Shown: positions 36,230-49,100 of the stretch, one piece after another
How positions within the stretch are numbered: position 1 is the stretch's first letter
Layout of the letters: each line of letters starts with the position of its first letter
From: Gilliamella sp. Choc5-1
GTDB lineage: Bacteria; Pseudomonadota; Gammaproteobacteria; Enterobacterales; Orbaceae
Direction of reading: 5' to 3'
NCBI RefSeq assembly: GCF_001690595.1
Contig: NZ_LZHH01000091.1
Location: 1-64,000, forward strand
Length of the DNA: 64,000 bases
Program-made: the position numbers and the translations under genes
The notes under the pieces: model-generated
What the model was told of the DNA's origin: nothing
What the model saw: only the letters and a program-made list of their open reading frames with translations
The model's database searches: none

Positions 36230-36555
36230 AATTAACTCCCATCTGAACTTTATTAATTAACTAAAATAACTTACTAATTAATCTAAATTATAGTTATTTC
36301 ATATTCAAACAATTTCTAATTAAATTCAGAATTATGCGATCTATATTCCATATATAAACATAAAACAAATTATTACTTGATAAATTATATTTATATGAAA
36401 TCAAATAAATTTTTGTAAAGAATTTTGATAAAGAAAAATAAAACTTGATAATTTTTAAAAAGAAAATAGCTTTTACATTGTTATTCTGTCGTAATAATTA
36501 TACAATCAAAATATACTAATTGAATGATACTTAATTTTTGTCAAACCAAATTAAA
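36230..36555. other. AT-rich intergenic region
   Basis: About 325 bases lie between divergent tfoX and a secreted-protein gene. They presumably carry both promoters. I see no repeat, RNA gene or operator. Confidence 0.4.
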
Positions 36556-37182
36556 ATGATAAAAAACGTTATTATTGCTTTATTTCTTATATATTACCCT
36601 TTTGTCACATCGGCCGATAAATTACCGCTAATTGACTCATTAACGCTGTGTACTCCTAATTTTTTTAAAGATATTTACTCCAATAAGGAAGAATTAGAAA
36701 AATACACCAATATAAAACTTATTGACCAAAATCAAGCCTATATTTCTGTTGAAAATCGTTCTGATATAACCAAGAATTATGTCTATTTTGCTCATCCTAT
36801 GACTTATAAAAACCTAACAATCACTGGCTATTATGATAGTGCAATGGATCTTGGCAAGATGGGAAAATATTATTTCTGGGGGTTTATTATCAATAATGAT
36901 ATTGATCAAATCAAAGAAACTTTAAATTTTGTGGAGTGGAAAAATATGGAAGATAACCTACTGTATATCGCAAATCCAAAGATTCGTAATATTAATGACG
37001 ATCTCCAGACTTGGCATAAAAATACCGGAACTGTTGTCGGTGTTAAAACCATTCCAGCTCCAGATACCACCGAAAAACTGCTATTACTCGAAAAAAGCCC
37101 AAATATGAACCTTCTTATTTGTTCGATTCAAGGTATTGTGACTTCTGAGCTGATCAAACAAGAACGACCTGACATTCAGTAA
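36556..37182 (+). CDS. Secreted protein of unknown function
   Basis: The 208-residue product begins with a signal peptide (MIKNVIIALFLIYYPFVTSA, cleavage before DKLP). The mature domain is soluble, with Cys residues near both ends (LTLCTPNFF and LLICSIQG). It ends six bases before the convergent glnB stop. I do not recognise a family. A TTG six codons upstream is possible but no ribosome site supports either start. Confidence 0.55.
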   Translation: MIKNVIIALFLIYYPFVTSADKLPLIDSLTLCTPNFFKDIYSNKEELEKYTNIKLIDQNQAYISVENRSDITKNYVYFAHPMTYKNLTITGYYDSAMDLGKMGKYYFWGFIINNDIDQIKETLNFVEWKNMEDNLLYIANPKIRNINDDLQTWHKNTGTVVGVKTIPAPDTTEKLLLLEKSPNMNLLICSIQGIVTSELIKQERPDIQ

Positions 37183-37188
37183 TTTAAA

Positions 37189-37545
<357 letters not shown>

Positions 37546-37551
37546 TCAAGA

Positions 37552-39156
37552 TCACCATTTTTTAAATCCGAAAGCAGAAGTAATAGGATAACGGCGACCT
37601 TTGCCAAAGTTACGAGCTGTTATTTTCGGACCGACCGCTGATTGGCGACGTTTATACTCATTTATATCAACCAATTTAATAACACGCCTTACAGTTGCTT
37701 CATCATAACCTTGCGCAATAAGTTGTTCAACGGAAAGATCAAGTTCGACATAACCTTTCAAAATTCCATCTAAAATATCATAAGGCGGTAAACTGTCTTC
37801 ATCTTTTTGATCTGGAGCCAACTCTGCTGATGGAGGGCGAGTGATCACTCTTTCAGGAATAACATAAGAACGAGTATTCCGATATTTTGACAATGCAAAA
37901 ACCATGGTTTTAGGCACATCTTTCAGAACATCAAACCCACCAGCCATATCGCCATAAAGAGTTGCATAACCTACCGACATTTCACTTTTATTACCCGTTG
38001 TCAGCACCAGCCTGCGCCGTTTATTTGATAGTGCCATTAAAACAACACCACGACAACGTGCTTGAAGATTTTCTTCAGTAGTATCTTTTGGCGTACCAAC
38101 AAACATTGGACTTAACGATGCCATAAACGCATCAAACATTGGCTCAATCGAAATAATATCAAATTCAACCCCTAATATTTCAGCTTCTTCTTTGGCATCA
38201 GCAATACTAATATCGGCTGTATAACGAAATGGCATCATCACTGCCTGCACTTTATCTTTTCCTAGCGCATCAACTGCAATAGCAAGGGTTAAAGCTGAAT
38301 CAATTCCTCCAGAAAGCCCTAATACTGCACCTTGAAAGCCATTTTTAGTAACATAATCACGAGTCGCAAGTACCAATGCATCATAAACTGAAGCTAATTG
38401 ATCATTTTCATTATTATCAATTATCGCCTGATGATTTACACCATATTCAAAAGAAGAAACTTGCTCCTCAAATGATTTTAGCTGACAAACAATTTCACCA
38501 AGCTCATTACAAACAAATGATCCGCCATCAAACACCAGCTCATCTTGACCGCCCACTTGATTAACATAAATGAAAGGTAAGCCTGTTCGTTTAACATGCT
38601 GTTTAACTAAATCACGGCGATTTTTCTGCTTGTTGCAATCATAAGGCGAAGCGTTAATAGCCACAACAAAATCAGCCTGAGCCTTATGGATATTATCAAC
38701 TGGCTCAAATTGCCAAAGATCTTCACAAATTAGTAAACCAATCTTTTTACCCTTAAAATCAACTACGCAAGTTTGATTGTCAGCTGTAAAATAACGCTTT
38801 TCATCAAATACATCATAATTAGGTAATCGCTGTTTATGGTAGCGAGCTAACAATTTTCCATCACAAAAAAGTGAAAGGGCATTATAAATATTTTGATCTT
38901 GCCAATGTGGATGTCCAACAATAACTGCACAGTGCTGACTGGCTTGTTGAATCAACGATAATGCTTTTTGGCAACGAGCTTTAAAATCAGAACGGAAAAT
39001 TAAATCTTCAGGTGGATAACCACACAAAGCAAGTTCTGAAAAAATAATGAGATCATCAAAGGAGTGGCTATTTATCAATTCAATAATCTGTTGAACGTTC
39101 CCTTCAATATCGCCCACACGCCAATTTTTTTGTGCTAAAACAATAGATAAAGACAT
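37552..39156 (-). CDS. nadE: Glutamine-dependent NAD+ synthetase
   Basis: The enzyme amidates deamido-NAD to NAD. Its 534 residues fuse an N-terminal nitrilase-type glutaminase (ELALCGYPPEDL, LLICEDLWQFEP with the Cys nucleophile) to the synthetase with the PP-loop (LGLSGGIDSALTLAIAVDALG). E. coli has only the ammonia-dependent domain. The start at 39156 (MSLSIVLAQ) is the family start; the longer frame begins with TTG. Adjacent glnB makes sense for a glutamine-consuming enzyme, and this pairing is widespread. Confidence 0.95.
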   Translation of the reverse strand: MSLSIVLAQKNWRVGDIEGNVQQIIELINSHSFDDLIIFSELALCGYPPEDLIFRSDFKARCQKALSLIQQASQHCAVIVGHPHWQDQNIYNALSLFCDGKLLARYHKQRLPNYDVFDEKRYFTADNQTCVVDFKGKKIGLLICEDLWQFEPVDNIHKAQADFVVAINASPYDCNKQKNRRDLVKQHVKRTGLPFIYVNQVGGQDELVFDGGSFVCNELGEIVCQLKSFEEQVSSFEYGVNHQAIIDNNENDQLASVYDALVLATRDYVTKNGFQGAVLGLSGGIDSALTLAIAVDALGKDKVQAVMMPFRYTADISIADAKEEAEILGVEFDIISIEPMFDAFMASLSPMFVGTPKDTTEENLQARCRGVVLMALSNKRRRLVLTTGNKSEMSVGYATLYGDMAGGFDVLKDVPKTMVFALSKYRNTRSYVIPERVITRPPSAELAPDQKDEDSLPPYDILDGILKGYVELDLSVEQLIAQGYDEATVRRVIKLVDINEYKRRQSAVGPKITARNFGKGRRYPITSAFGFKKW

Positions 39157-39276
39157 ATAAAATTTAATATCACAAATCGAAATTATCGACAAGTTTAAAT
39201 GATTCTAGGTTGCACTGCCACTTTTTTATCGCTAACATGCAACAATAAATCCACTATGACTTGTCTGGAAATTAAT

Positions 39277-40356
39277 ATGCAAAAAATATTAAATGTGGCA
39301 CTAGCTAAACGCAGTTATCCAATCACAATTGGTGAAAATCTACTAAGCGAATTTCAACATTTTAAACTCCAAGCAGGCCAACGCGTACTCATTGCTACCA
39401 ATGAAACCATCGCCCCACTTTATTTACAGACACTAATTGATATGCTTGAAAAGCATGGTGTAAAAACCGATTCAGTTGTTGTTCCTGATGGAGAAAAATA
39501 TAAGACCATAGAAACATGGAATAGCATTTTAACAACGTTACTGGCAAACACTCATACTCGCAGTAGTATACTTATCGCACTTGGTGGTGGTGTGATTGGT
39601 GACGTTGCAGGATTTGCCGCTTCAGCTTATCAACGTGGAATTAAGTTTATTCAAGTACCGACAACGCTACTATCACAAGTTGATTCCTCGGTAGGGGGGA
39701 AAACAGCGATTAATCACCCACTGGGTAAAAATATGATTGGCGCATTTTATCAACCACAATCGGTAGTGATTGATCTCAGTTGTTTAAAAACATTACCTCA
39801 AAGAGAGCTTTCGGCTGGACTTGCCGAAGTTATAAAATATGGCATTATTTTAGATACTAAATTTTTTGATTGGTTAGAAGAACACATCAACGATTTACTA
39901 AACCTAGATGTTAATGCATTAAGCTACTGTATTTACCATTGTTGTGAACTCAAAGCACAAGTGGTTGCCGCTGACGAAACAGAACAAAACATGCGCGCAA
40001 TTTTAAATCTTGGTCATACTTATGGTCATGCCATAGAAGCGGAATTAGGCTATGGAAACTGGCTACATGGCGAAGCTGTCAGTGTCGGAATGTTAATGGC
40101 GGCTCAAACTGCTAAATTACTTGGTAAATTGGATCAAACTGATATTGAACGAATTAAGAACTTATTAATTCGTGCTAAACTACCTGTTAACAGACCAAAA
40201 AAAATGTCAATTGAATCTTATCTGCCACATATGTTACGAGACAAAAAAGTACTATCTGGACAGCTAAGACTTGTTGTGCCAACTAAAATTGGGCATGTTG
40301 AGGTGATGGATGGCATTGATAAAAGTATCGTATTAGAGTCGATTGCTAACGTTTAA
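39277..40356 (+). CDS. aroB: 3-dehydroquinate synthase
   Basis: AroB makes 3-dehydroquinate from DAHP, the second shikimate step, with NAD and a metal. The 359 residues carry the NAD-binding [26 protein letters not shown], the zinc-ligand Glu in [10 protein letters not shown], and the ligand His residues in [10 protein letters not shown] and WLHGEAV. I start at [16 protein letters not shown] as in E. coli; the open frame extends 26 residues further without support. aroK, its usual partner, is not next to it; the DAHP synthase gene aroF follows. Confidence 0.95.
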   Translation: MQKILNVALAKRSYPITIGENLLSEFQHFKLQAGQRVLIATNETIAPLYLQTLIDMLEKHGVKTDSVVVPDGEKYKTIETWNSILTTLLANTHTRSSILIALGGGVIGDVAGFAASAYQRGIKFIQVPTTLLSQVDSSVGGKTAINHPLGKNMIGAFYQPQSVVIDLSCLKTLPQRELSAGLAEVIKYGIILDTKFFDWLEEHINDLLNLDVNALSYCIYHCCELKAQVVAADETEQNMRAILNLGHTYGHAIEAELGYGNWLHGEAVSVGMLMAAQTAKLLGKLDQTDIERIKNLLIRAKLPVNRPKKMSIESYLPHMLRDKKVLSGQLRLVVPTKIGHVEVMDGIDKSIVLESIANV

Positions 40357-40480
40357 TATTCATCATAATTCTTAGTATACTAGGTATCAATAAATCACTT
40401 TCTTGTTATTAAGCTAGGGTAACCTAGCTTAATCATTATTATCAGATTAAATCAACACATAAGGTTCTACACGATTAAAA

Positions 40481-40613
40481 TGTAAATATAAATTTACTAA
40501 AACCACAAAACAAAAACATCCCTAATAAATTCTGGTTAATAATTGAAAATTTAATTTACTATTATGTAATTTTGTGTTTACATTATATGCGTTTATGTAA
40601 TTAATATTTTACA
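40481..40613 (+). promoter_or_regulatory. Three TyrR boxes upstream of aroF
   Basis: TGTAAATATAAATTTACT (40481-40498), TGTAATTTTGTGTTTACA (40565-40582) and TGTAATTAATATTTTACA (40596-40613) fit TGTAAA-N6-TTTACA. The last two are 31 bases apart, three helical turns, as for cooperative TyrR hexamers. E. coli aroF also has three boxes. Repression by tyrosine is the inference. The 40357-40659 gap contains nothing else clear. Confidence 0.85.
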
Positions 40614-40659
40614 TATAAAATAATAAAATAATAAAATGATTTTAACAAGGAAAGCAAAA

Positions 40660-41745
40660 ATGTTAAAAGATACACTAAATAATGTTCGAATTAGAGATGA
40701 ACACATGCTAATTACCCCTGAAGAGATAAAAAAACTTTATCCGTTATCTCATGATCTTGAAAACCAAATTGCCTCATCAAGACAAACTATTGTCGATATT
40801 TTAGAACGTCGAGATCACCGTTTACTAATTGTTTGCGGTCCTTGCTCTATTCACGATCCTATTGCGGCAATTGAATATGCGCATAAATTAAAAAAACTAT
40901 CAGACGAAGTCAAAGACCACCTATTTATTGTCATGCGTGTTTATTTTGAAAAACCAAGAACCACTGTTGGTTGGAAAGGTATGATTAACGATCCTCACAT
41001 GGATAGCTCATTTGATATTGAGCATGGACTAAAAAAAGCCCGTAAATTACTGCTTGATATTACTCAAATTGGCTTGCCTATTGCAACTGAAGCACTAGAT
41101 CCCAATACACCACAATACATTGGCGATTTAATTAGTTGGTCTGCAATCGGGGCAAGAACTACTGAATCACAAACGCATCGAGAAATGGCCTCGGGGCTTT
41201 CAATGCCTGTTGGTTTTAAAAATGGAACTGATGGCAGTTTAGATGTTGCAATTAATGCGATGAAATCAGCCTCTATGCCTCATCGTTTTGTAGGAATTAA
41301 CCAAAAAGGACAAGTAACCGTTTTACAAACAACAGGCAATCCACACGGCCATGTTATTTTGCGTGGCGGTAAAACACCAAATTATGATGCTGAAAATGTC
41401 GCATTGTGCGAAACACAAATGAAAAAGGCAGGATTGTTACCTAACTTAATGGTTGACTGTAGCCATGCAAATTCAAATAAAGATTATCGAAATCAACCTA
41501 TTGTTGCTTATTCCATTATCGAGCAAATAGAAAAAGGCAATAATTCGATTATTGGCGTAATGATTGAAAGTAACTTATTTGAAGGAAATCAGCCTTCCGA
41601 GCAACCACCAGAAAACTTTAAATATGGCGTATCTGTGACTGACGCATGTATTAACTGGGAAGAAACAGACGCACTATTACGAAAAATGGATCACATTTTA
41701 GCGCAGCCACTTATCGAAAGACAAAAGCACTCAGTTACTACTTAA
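40660..41745 (+). CDS. aroF: 3-deoxy-7-phosphoheptulonate synthase, tyrosine-sensitive type
   Basis: AroF condenses erythrose 4-phosphate and PEP, the entry to aromatic synthesis. The 361-residue enzyme has GPCSIHDP, YFEKPRTTVGWKG, GARTTESQ.HREMASGLS and SHANSNKDYR, which together supply the PEP site and metal ligands. It is closer to E. coli AroF than AroG (MLKDTLNNVRIRDEHMLIT, HRFVGINQKGQV, EQPPENFKYGVSVTDACI). I start at 40660, with an AAGGA site nine bases upstream. TyrR boxes upstream agree with the tyrosine-regulated isoenzyme. Confidence 0.95.
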   Translation: MLKDTLNNVRIRDEHMLITPEEIKKLYPLSHDLENQIASSRQTIVDILERRDHRLLIVCGPCSIHDPIAAIEYAHKLKKLSDEVKDHLFIVMRVYFEKPRTTVGWKGMINDPHMDSSFDIEHGLKKARKLLLDITQIGLPIATEALDPNTPQYIGDLISWSAIGARTTESQTHREMASGLSMPVGFKNGTDGSLDVAINAMKSASMPHRFVGINQKGQVTVLQTTGNPHGHVILRGGKTPNYDAENVALCETQMKKAGLLPNLMVDCSHANSNKDYRNQPIVAYSIIEQIEKGNNSIIGVMIESNLFEGNQPSEQPPENFKYGVSVTDACINWEETDALLRKMDHILAQPLIERQKHSVTT

Positions 41746-41765
41746 ACTACTCAATAAATAAACAT

Positions 41766-41800
41766 ATCGCCGACACCATTATCGGCGATCTTTGTTTTAT
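41766..41800. terminator. Terminator between aroF and purL
   Basis: ATCGCCGA pairs with TCGGCGAT around an eight-base loop, with a T-rich tail on the aroF strand and a weaker one on the purL strand. The two genes converge here. Confidence 0.85.
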
Positions 41801-44800
41801 TTAACCTAACTGCTTACGAGCATTACGGAATATTCTCATCCAAGGGCTATCTTCACCCCAGTTATCAGGATGCCATGAATTAGTTACTGTTCTAAATACC
41901 CGTTCTGGATGTGGCATCATAATAGTTGCCCGCCCATCTTGAGATGTCACTGCAGTAATACCGTTTGGCGAACCATTTGGATTAGCAGGGTATTGCTGTG
42001 TTACTTTGCCAAAATGGTCAATATAACGTACGGCAATTAATCCTGATGCTTCTAAACGGCTTAGATGAACATCATCACCCACTTCAACACGTCCTTCCCC
42101 GTGTGAAACAGCAATTGGCATATGCGAACCAGCCATATCAGTAAATAGCAACGAAGGACTTGATTGAATTTGCACTAAACTAAAGCGAGCTTCAAAACGT
42201 TCTGACAAATTGCGAACAAAACGAGGCCACAAATCCGCTCCCGGAATTAAATCTTTAAGATTCGACATCATCTGACAACCGTTACAAACCCCTAACGATA
42301 AAGTATCTTTGCGATGGAAGAATTGTTCAAATTCATCACGCACTTTTTTATTAAATAAAATAGATTTGGCCCAACCTTCACCTGCTCCTAAAACATCGCC
42401 ATAAGAGAAGCCACCACAAGCAACCAGTGTACTAAATTGACTAAGCGTAATTCGACCAGAAAGTAAATCAGTCATATGTACATCGATTGCTTCAAAGCCA
42501 GCTCTATCAAATGCTGCCGCCATTTCAACGTGTGAATTAACGCCTTGCTCACGTAAAACAGCGACTTTTGGTCTTATTCCTTTAGCAATATAAGGTGCTG
42601 CAATATCGGCTTGCAGATCAAAAGTTAAGTGCACATTTAATCCTGGATCATCTTCATTTTGTTTAGCTTGATGTTCTTGATCTGCACATTCAGGATTATC
42701 ACGTAAGCGTTGCATTTGCCATGTCGTTTGCGCCCACCATGTTCTCAAGGTTAAGCGTGATTCACGGTATACCGTAGCTGAGTTATCACGCACAATAATT
42801 TGTTGACCAGTTTTAGCATTACCAAGCACATGAACCGTATGGGATAAGCCAAACTGCTTAAAGCAAGCCATCACATCATCTAAACGGTTACTAGCTACTT
42901 GAATAACCGCGCCTAATTCTTCATTAAATAACGAAGCAATCACATCATGACCTAACGAGGTAATGTCTACATCAACACCACAATGTCCAGCAAAAGCCAT
43001 TTCGGCCAATGTCACAAACAGCCCACCATCAGAACGATCATGATAAGCAAGCAAAGCATTTTGGTTTACTAAAGCCTGAATCGCATTATAAAAAGCAAGT
43101 AGTTCTTTAGGATCATGAACATCCGCTGTTTTTTGGCCTAAATGACGATACACTTGAGCAAGTGCGGTGGCTCCTAGTGCTTGATGACCTTTCGATAAAT
43201 CAACCAACAATAATGTATTATCCTGATCAGTACGCAATTGTGGTGTCACTGTTTTACGCACATCTTCAACACGTGCAAATGCCGAAATTACCAATGATAA
43301 TGGTGAAGTCATGGTTTTTTGCTCACCATCTTGTTGCCATGTCGTTTTCATGGACATCGAATCTTTACCAACAGGAATAGCAAGCCCTAAAGTTGGGCAT
43401 AACTCTTCACTAATAGCTTTAACGGCCTCATAAAGCCCAGCATCTTCGCCCGGATGCCCTGCCGCCGCCATCCAGTTAGCTGAAAGCTTAATCCGTTTGA
43501 TATTACCGATATTGGTTGCGGCAATATTAGTAATTGCCTCACCAACTGCAAGCCTTGCTGATGCGGCAAAATTAAGTAACGCAACTGGCGCACGTTCACC
43601 AATTGACATAGCTTCACCATAATAACTATCCAAACTTGCAGTAGTCACAGCACAATCAGCAACCGGTACTTGCCAAGGCCCGACCATTTGATCACGAGCA
43701 ACCATCCCCGTCACTGAACGATCGCCAATGGTAATTAAAAAGGTCTTTTCGGCAACGGTTGGCAAATGTAGAATGCGTTTGACCGCATCATATAAATTAA
43801 TTTCAGAAGTTGAAAAATTATCACCATGTGCTTGGTGAGTTTTAACATCACGTTGCATTTTAGGCGTTTTACCAAGTAGCACATCTAATGGCAAATCGAT
43901 GGGATGATTATTAAAATGCTCATCATGCAAGGTAACCGCCTTATTGGCGGTTGCCTGACCAATCACCGCATAAGGTGCACGCTCACGCTGACAAAGTTCA
44001 GCAAATAATGCCAATTTATCGGGATGAATCGCAAGCACATAACGTTCTTGTGATTCATTACACCAAACTTCTAGTGGTGACATACCTGGTTCATCGCTAA
44101 GTATTTTACGAAGCTCAAACTGACCACCACACCCACCATCGCTAACAAGTTCAGGCATTGCATTAGACAAACCGCCAGCACCAACATCATGAATAAATAA
44201 GATAGGATTATCTTCACCAAGTTGCCAACAGCGATCGATAACTTCCTGACAACGGCGCTCCATTTCAGGATTATCACGCTGAACAGAAGCAAAATCCAAA
44301 TCGGCATCAGACTGCCCCGATGCCATAGACGAAGCCGCTCCACCGCCTAAACCAATATTCATCGCTGGGCCACCTAAAACAATCAGTTTAGAGCCAGCTG
44401 GAAACTCACCTTTTTGGATATGTTCACGGCGAATATTACCCATACCACCAGCTAACATAATCGGTTTATGATAACCTCGAAGCTCCTCGCCATTATGGCT
44501 ATTAACCTTTTCTTCATAAGTACGGAAATACCCTAACAAAGCCGGACGACCAAATTCATTATTAAACGCCGCACCACCTAAAGGACCATCCATCATAATA
44601 TCAAAAGCGCTCACAATGCGATCTGGCTTACCAAAATTTTGCTCCCAAGGTTGTTCAAAATTAGGAATACGCAAATTAGAAACTGAAAACCCAACTAAGC
44701 CCGCTTTAGGTTTAGCACCGCGTCCAGTTGCCCCTTCATCACGAATTTCACCACCACTCCCCGTTGCCGCACCCGGCCAAGGTGATATAGCTGTTGGATG

Positions 44801-45703
44801 ATTATGTGTTTCAACTTTCATTAAAATATCTGCATATTCTTGATGATAGTAGTATGTTTTATTCTCATCATCCGCAAAAAAGCGCCCAACGATTGAACCG
44901 TCCATCACTGCGGCATTATCCTTATAAGCGGACGAAACATAATCAGGAGTGTGTTCAAAAGTATTTTTGATCATCTTAAACAGTGATTTAGGCTGCTTTA
45001 CCCCATCAATAACCCAATCGGCATTAAAAATCTTGTGACGACAATGCTCGGAATTGGCTTGTGCAAACATATAAAGTTCAATATCAGTAGGATTACGATT
45101 TAGTTTTTTAAAGTTCTCAACTAAATAATCAATCTCATCAGATGCTAACGCCAAACCTAATTTAAGATTAGCCTCATCTAATGCAGCACGACCTTGACCT
45201 AATAAATCAATGGTTGTCACTGGCGCAGGTGATTCAACATGAAATAACTGCTCGGCTTGATCAACATGGCTAAAGACCGCTTCCATCATGCGATCATGAA
45301 TTAATGCTATAAAATCGTTTTTTTGACAATCGGTTAATTCTGAACTTACTTGCACATAATAAGCAATCCCCCTCTCAATACGGCGAATCTGTGGTAAACC
45401 GCAATTATGTACAATATCAGTTGCTTTTGATGACCAAGGCGAAATCGTTCCCACTCTTGGCGCCACTAAAAAGAGTTGCTTGCTAGCCGTTTGTTTAACA
45501 TTGATTTGTGCGTTTTTTGGACCGTATTGTAATAATTTATCTAACGTTAACTGTTGTTCAGCCGTCAATTCGCCTGCCAAATCAACAAAATGCAGGTATT
45601 GGGTTTCAATATTGATAACAGGGATAGATTTCTTACAACAAGCAGATAAGATTTTACTAATACGAAATGGAGATAACGCAGAGCAGCCAGCTAAAATTTT
45701 CAT
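41801..45703 (-). CDS. purL: Phosphoribosylformylglycinamidine synthase
   Basis: The fourth step of purine synthesis converts FGAR to FGAM using glutamine. The 1300-residue single-chain form is complete: an N-terminal PurS-like domain, two ATP-grasp-like PurM halves ([40 protein letters not shown]), and a C-terminal class I glutaminase with the nucleophile in [11 protein letters not shown] and the His/Glu in [10 protein letters not shown]. It aligns with E. coli PurL (1295) along its length. No convincing PurR box was found upstream. Confidence 0.99.
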   Translation of the reverse strand: MKILAGCSALSPFRISKILSACCKKSIPVINIETQYLHFVDLAGELTAEQQLTLDKLLQYGPKNAQINVKQTASKQLFLVAPRVGTISPWSSKATDIVHNCGLPQIRRIERGIAYYVQVSSELTDCQKNDFIALIHDRMMEAVFSHVDQAEQLFHVESPAPVTTIDLLGQGRAALDEANLKLGLALASDEIDYLVENFKKLNRNPTDIELYMFAQANSEHCRHKIFNADWVIDGVKQPKSLFKMIKNTFEHTPDYVSSAYKDNAAVMDGSIVGRFFADDENKTYYYHQEYADILMKVETHNHPTAISPWPGAATGSGGEIRDEGATGRGAKPKAGLVGFSVSNLRIPNFEQPWEQNFGKPDRIVSAFDIMMDGPLGGAAFNNEFGRPALLGYFRTYEEKVNSHNGEELRGYHKPIMLAGGMGNIRREHIQKGEFPAGSKLIVLGGPAMNIGLGGGAASSMASGQSDADLDFASVQRDNPEMERRCQEVIDRCWQLGEDNPILFIHDVGAGGLSNAMPELVSDGGCGGQFELRKILSDEPGMSPLEVWCNESQERYVLAIHPDKLALFAELCQRERAPYAVIGQATANKAVTLHDEHFNNHPIDLPLDVLLGKTPKMQRDVKTHQAHGDNFSTSEINLYDAVKRILHLPTVAEKTFLITIGDRSVTGMVARDQMVGPWQVPVADCAVTTASLDSYYGEAMSIGERAPVALLNFAASARLAVGEAITNIAATNIGNIKRIKLSANWMAAAGHPGEDAGLYEAVKAISEELCPTLGLAIPVGKDSMSMKTTWQQDGEQKTMTSPLSLVISAFARVEDVRKTVTPQLRTDQDNTLLLVDLSKGHQALGATALAQVYRHLGQKTADVHDPKELLAFYNAIQALVNQNALLAYHDRSDGGLFVTLAEMAFAGHCGVDVDITSLGHDVIASLFNEELGAVIQVASNRLDDVMACFKQFGLSHTVHVLGNAKTGQQIIVRDNSATVYRESRLTLRTWWAQTTWQMQRLRDNPECADQEHQAKQNEDDPGLNVHLTFDLQADIAAPYIAKGIRPKVAVLREQGVNSHVEMAAAFDRAGFEAIDVHMTDLLSGRITLSQFSTLVACGGFSYGDVLGAGEGWAKSILFNKKVRDEFEQFFHRKDTLSLGVCNGCQMMSNLKDLIPGADLWPRFVRNLSERFEARFSLVQIQSSPSLLFTDMAGSHMPIAVSHGEGRVEVGDDVHLSRLEASGLIAVRYIDHFGKVTQQYPANPNGSPNGITAVTSQDGRATIMMPHPERVFRTVTNSWHPDNWGEDSPWMRIFRNARKQLG

Positions 45704-46154
45704 AAAAATTACTCTTTTTAAGCCAAAAATAAGGAAAAATAGACCAATATTATAAAAGAAAGCGCGCGGTGTGGCTATATGAAATACAGTTAATCGAGTG
45801 ATGGCGAAAAAGTTTATTTTTATCTTTTAAATCTTAGAATATTTATTAATTATGTTAAATTTCAATTAAGAGTACGTATCGCTTTTTTCGACTTTTTTAA
45901 TTTTAAAAAGGTATAGAATCCTGAATATTTTTTACAAAAAATATCACCTAAAACTGAACAGCTTTATAAATACCCTATTGCTATAGTAAGTACATCGCTC
46001 ACATAGAAAATCACATTTGTGGAGGGGAGGCTTTAAAAGTGGTTACCTTTGGTGGGTATTTAAAAAATATTGATTTATTAGTTAATTACTGATTTACTGC
46101 ATAGAAACAAAAAATAATTAATGATATCTTATGAAAATGTAAGGGTAAATTAGC
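45704..46154. other. Intergenic region between divergent purL and the DUF2339 gene
   Basis: About 450 bases. A striking GGAGGGGAGG sits at 46021-46030, nine bases before a GTG that opens a 17-codon frame (46039-46092). Its frame and product (MVTFGGYLKNIDLLVN plus one residue) are not recognised, and it stops 62 bases before the next gene. Otherwise AT-rich, with no identified operator. Confidence 0.3.
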
Positions 46155-49100
46155 ATGGAGTTTCTTTTTTATTTACTCATTATTGGTATGCTAATAGCAG
46201 TGTTTATTAATTTTTCTAGCTTAGGAAATCAAATTTCTGCTTTGAGGCATCAATTAACAGAGTTACAAAAAAGTGTTTTATCGCTTTCAGAGCATCTTTA
46301 TCAGCAAAAAAGTCGTTCGTCCGATTCTGATACGGTTCAAGAAACTGCCGACCAAACTTTGAATGAGTTAACCATACATAGCAAACAACATGATAGTGAT
46401 ACTGAAAATATCAATCAACAATTTGACTATCAAACCCATGCCGTTATTCAAGCATCCGACGATGCCGAGCTAGTTGATCTATCGGTAACCGAAATTGAAA
46501 CGCCACCTCAAATGCCTTGTGCTGCTAATAATTACAATTTAAACACCGATTGTTTGCAACTCAATGATCAAAACGAGCCTGTCTTATTCACTCAATCCGA
46601 ACAATTTGCTCACAATCCACTCGACGATAAAAACGTTGATTTCGATACGTTAACGCAGACAAATACGTCATATGAAGAAGTTGTAACAGAACAAGAAGCA
46701 CAAACTTGTGTCAGTGAATCAGTATCCGATGAGGTTACCGAGCCTGAAATAACAAACGCTGAAACCTTAACATCACCAACATTAGATCCATTTGATTCTG
46801 CATATAAAAAATCGACTACTACGAGCACAAACCCTAATTTATTGTTACTTGCTTTTAATTGGTTTATTAAAGGCAATGTTCTTGCCAAAATTGCCATTGC
46901 AATACTGTTTTTAGGATTAACATATTTGTTTAAATATAGTGTTGAACATGATGTTATTTCGCCAGAGTTGAGAGTATTAGGTGCATTAGTCTTGGGCATT
47001 GCTTTATTGGTTATAGGTTGGAAATTAAAAGACAAGCGCAAAATTTATGCCTTAATTTTGCAAGGTGGTGGATTTGCAACTTTGTACCTAACCATTTTTG
47101 CCGCTTATAGGCTGTATGAACTAGTACCTATGTTACTGGCTTTTGCTATTTTATTCGTGATTTGTTCAACAAGTGTTGTGTTTGCCGTTGTGCAAAGGGC
47201 GATGAGTTTGGCAATTATTGCTTGTGTTGGGGGCTATTTAACACCGATTTTATTATCTAATGACTCGGGCAACCATGTTGCGTTATTTAGTTATTATTTA
47301 ATGGTTTCTAGTGCTATTTTGATGATTAGTATTTCACAATCTTGGCGAGTACTTAATTTATTAGGATTTTTATTTACCTTTGTTGTATCACTACTATGGG
47401 GAATGAGTAATTTCCTACCTGAATTTTATATTGAATGTCAGATATTCATCATCGCTAATATGCTAATTTATGGTATTTTGGCCGTGCTGCTATCAATTCG
47501 TAGTGATAATCAAGAACCTTATCAAAATGTGATTGATCTCATTTTGCTATTTGGAACGCCATTATCAGGATTTGGCCTGCAATATGCGATCACTCAGCAA
47601 TGGGAATTTGGTCCTGCGTTTTCTTCATTAGGTTTTGGTTTATTTTATCTGGTTGGTTCCTATATTATTTTACGCTTGTGGCCAACAACAGCTAAAAAAA
47701 TTGCTCTTTTGGGACTGGCTATTGGTATAGCATTTAGTACCTTATCCATTCCGCTTGCCTTTAGTGCTAATTTGACTGCGGCACTTTGGTTATTTGAGGG
47801 AACAGCATTAAGTTGGATTATGCTTTCTCAAAAATATTATCGCGTAGCATTACTTGGTGTTGCCATTACTGTATTGGGGATGATTTCTACCTGTATATCT
47901 TTAGAATATGATCACTTAACCACAGCGTCATTTATATCACTTTCAGGTATCACCAGTATTATTTTATTTATCAATGGATGTTTATGGCACTGTTATGACC
48001 GCAATGACGATATTGATAAAATGATTAAAATATTATTTATGGTCATCGCCTCTATTGCTTGGATATTGTGGATTTCAATATGTATTCCACTCATGCTTGA
48101 TGAAAGCACACCTAATGTTGCACCAATTTTATTCGGTTTTACAGTATCGACTTGGTTATGGTATGGCGTTGGTCAAAAAATCAAGTGGAATATAATCCGT
48201 TATGCAGTATTAGCACTATGGTTAGTGATACCTTTGTCATTATTCAGAGCGTATATTGGATATTATTATTTATCAAGCTTCGGCGTTTGGAACTTGGTTT
48301 GGGTGCTTGCGTTTGTTAGTTGTTATTATTATTTGCATGTTGCCAATCATCTTATTGAAAGCAAAGCAGCAGAAACAATGTTCAACACTTTTCCTATTGT
48401 GTTACATATTAGTTTATTCTGGATGATTCTTTGCTGGTTAATTCGTGAAACGGTTCATTGGTTTGATTCGTTACCGTGGGGATACGAAGTAGTAAAATGG
48501 AGTATTGCTACAACCATAGCAAGCAGTATTATTTTATTATTCTACTTCTTAATTAAGCGTCAAATAATGACCTCGTTGCCATTAATCAAATCCTATTGGA
48601 TAATAGGTCTAATGCCTATTGTGCTTTATATTAGCTATTATTTAATTGTTGGACTTGGTATGAGTGGACAAATTATTTACTGGCAATATATTCCGATTAT
48701 CAACCCGCTAGAAGAAAGTGCCATTTTTGCCTTAATTATGTTAACGGTCTGGTTAAAGTTTGCCATCAGTTATTCACATATTGGCAACAAAATTATCAAT
48801 ACTTCTTATTTTAATATCCCCTTACCAAATATGGTTTTAGTGCCATTAATCACGCTAACCTTTTTATGGGCAAATAGTGTAGTATTACGCTACTTAAGCC
48901 AGACGTTTGATATATCTTGGATGGCTTATTCTTTGTGGCACAATAATATTGTTCAAATGACTGCTTCGTTGCTTTGGATGTTAACATCGGTAATATTAAT
49001 CACTATCGGGCATCGTTATTCACTTCGGAAAATATGGTACAGCGGTGAAATTATTCAAGTGATCGTTATTATAAAATTAATTTTTGTCGATATTCGTGAA

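Noticed and set aside
45704..45860. PurR box upstream of purL
   Set aside because: Only loose partial matches such as GCGAAAAAGTTT were found; none shows the ACGCAAACGTTTGCGT symmetry.
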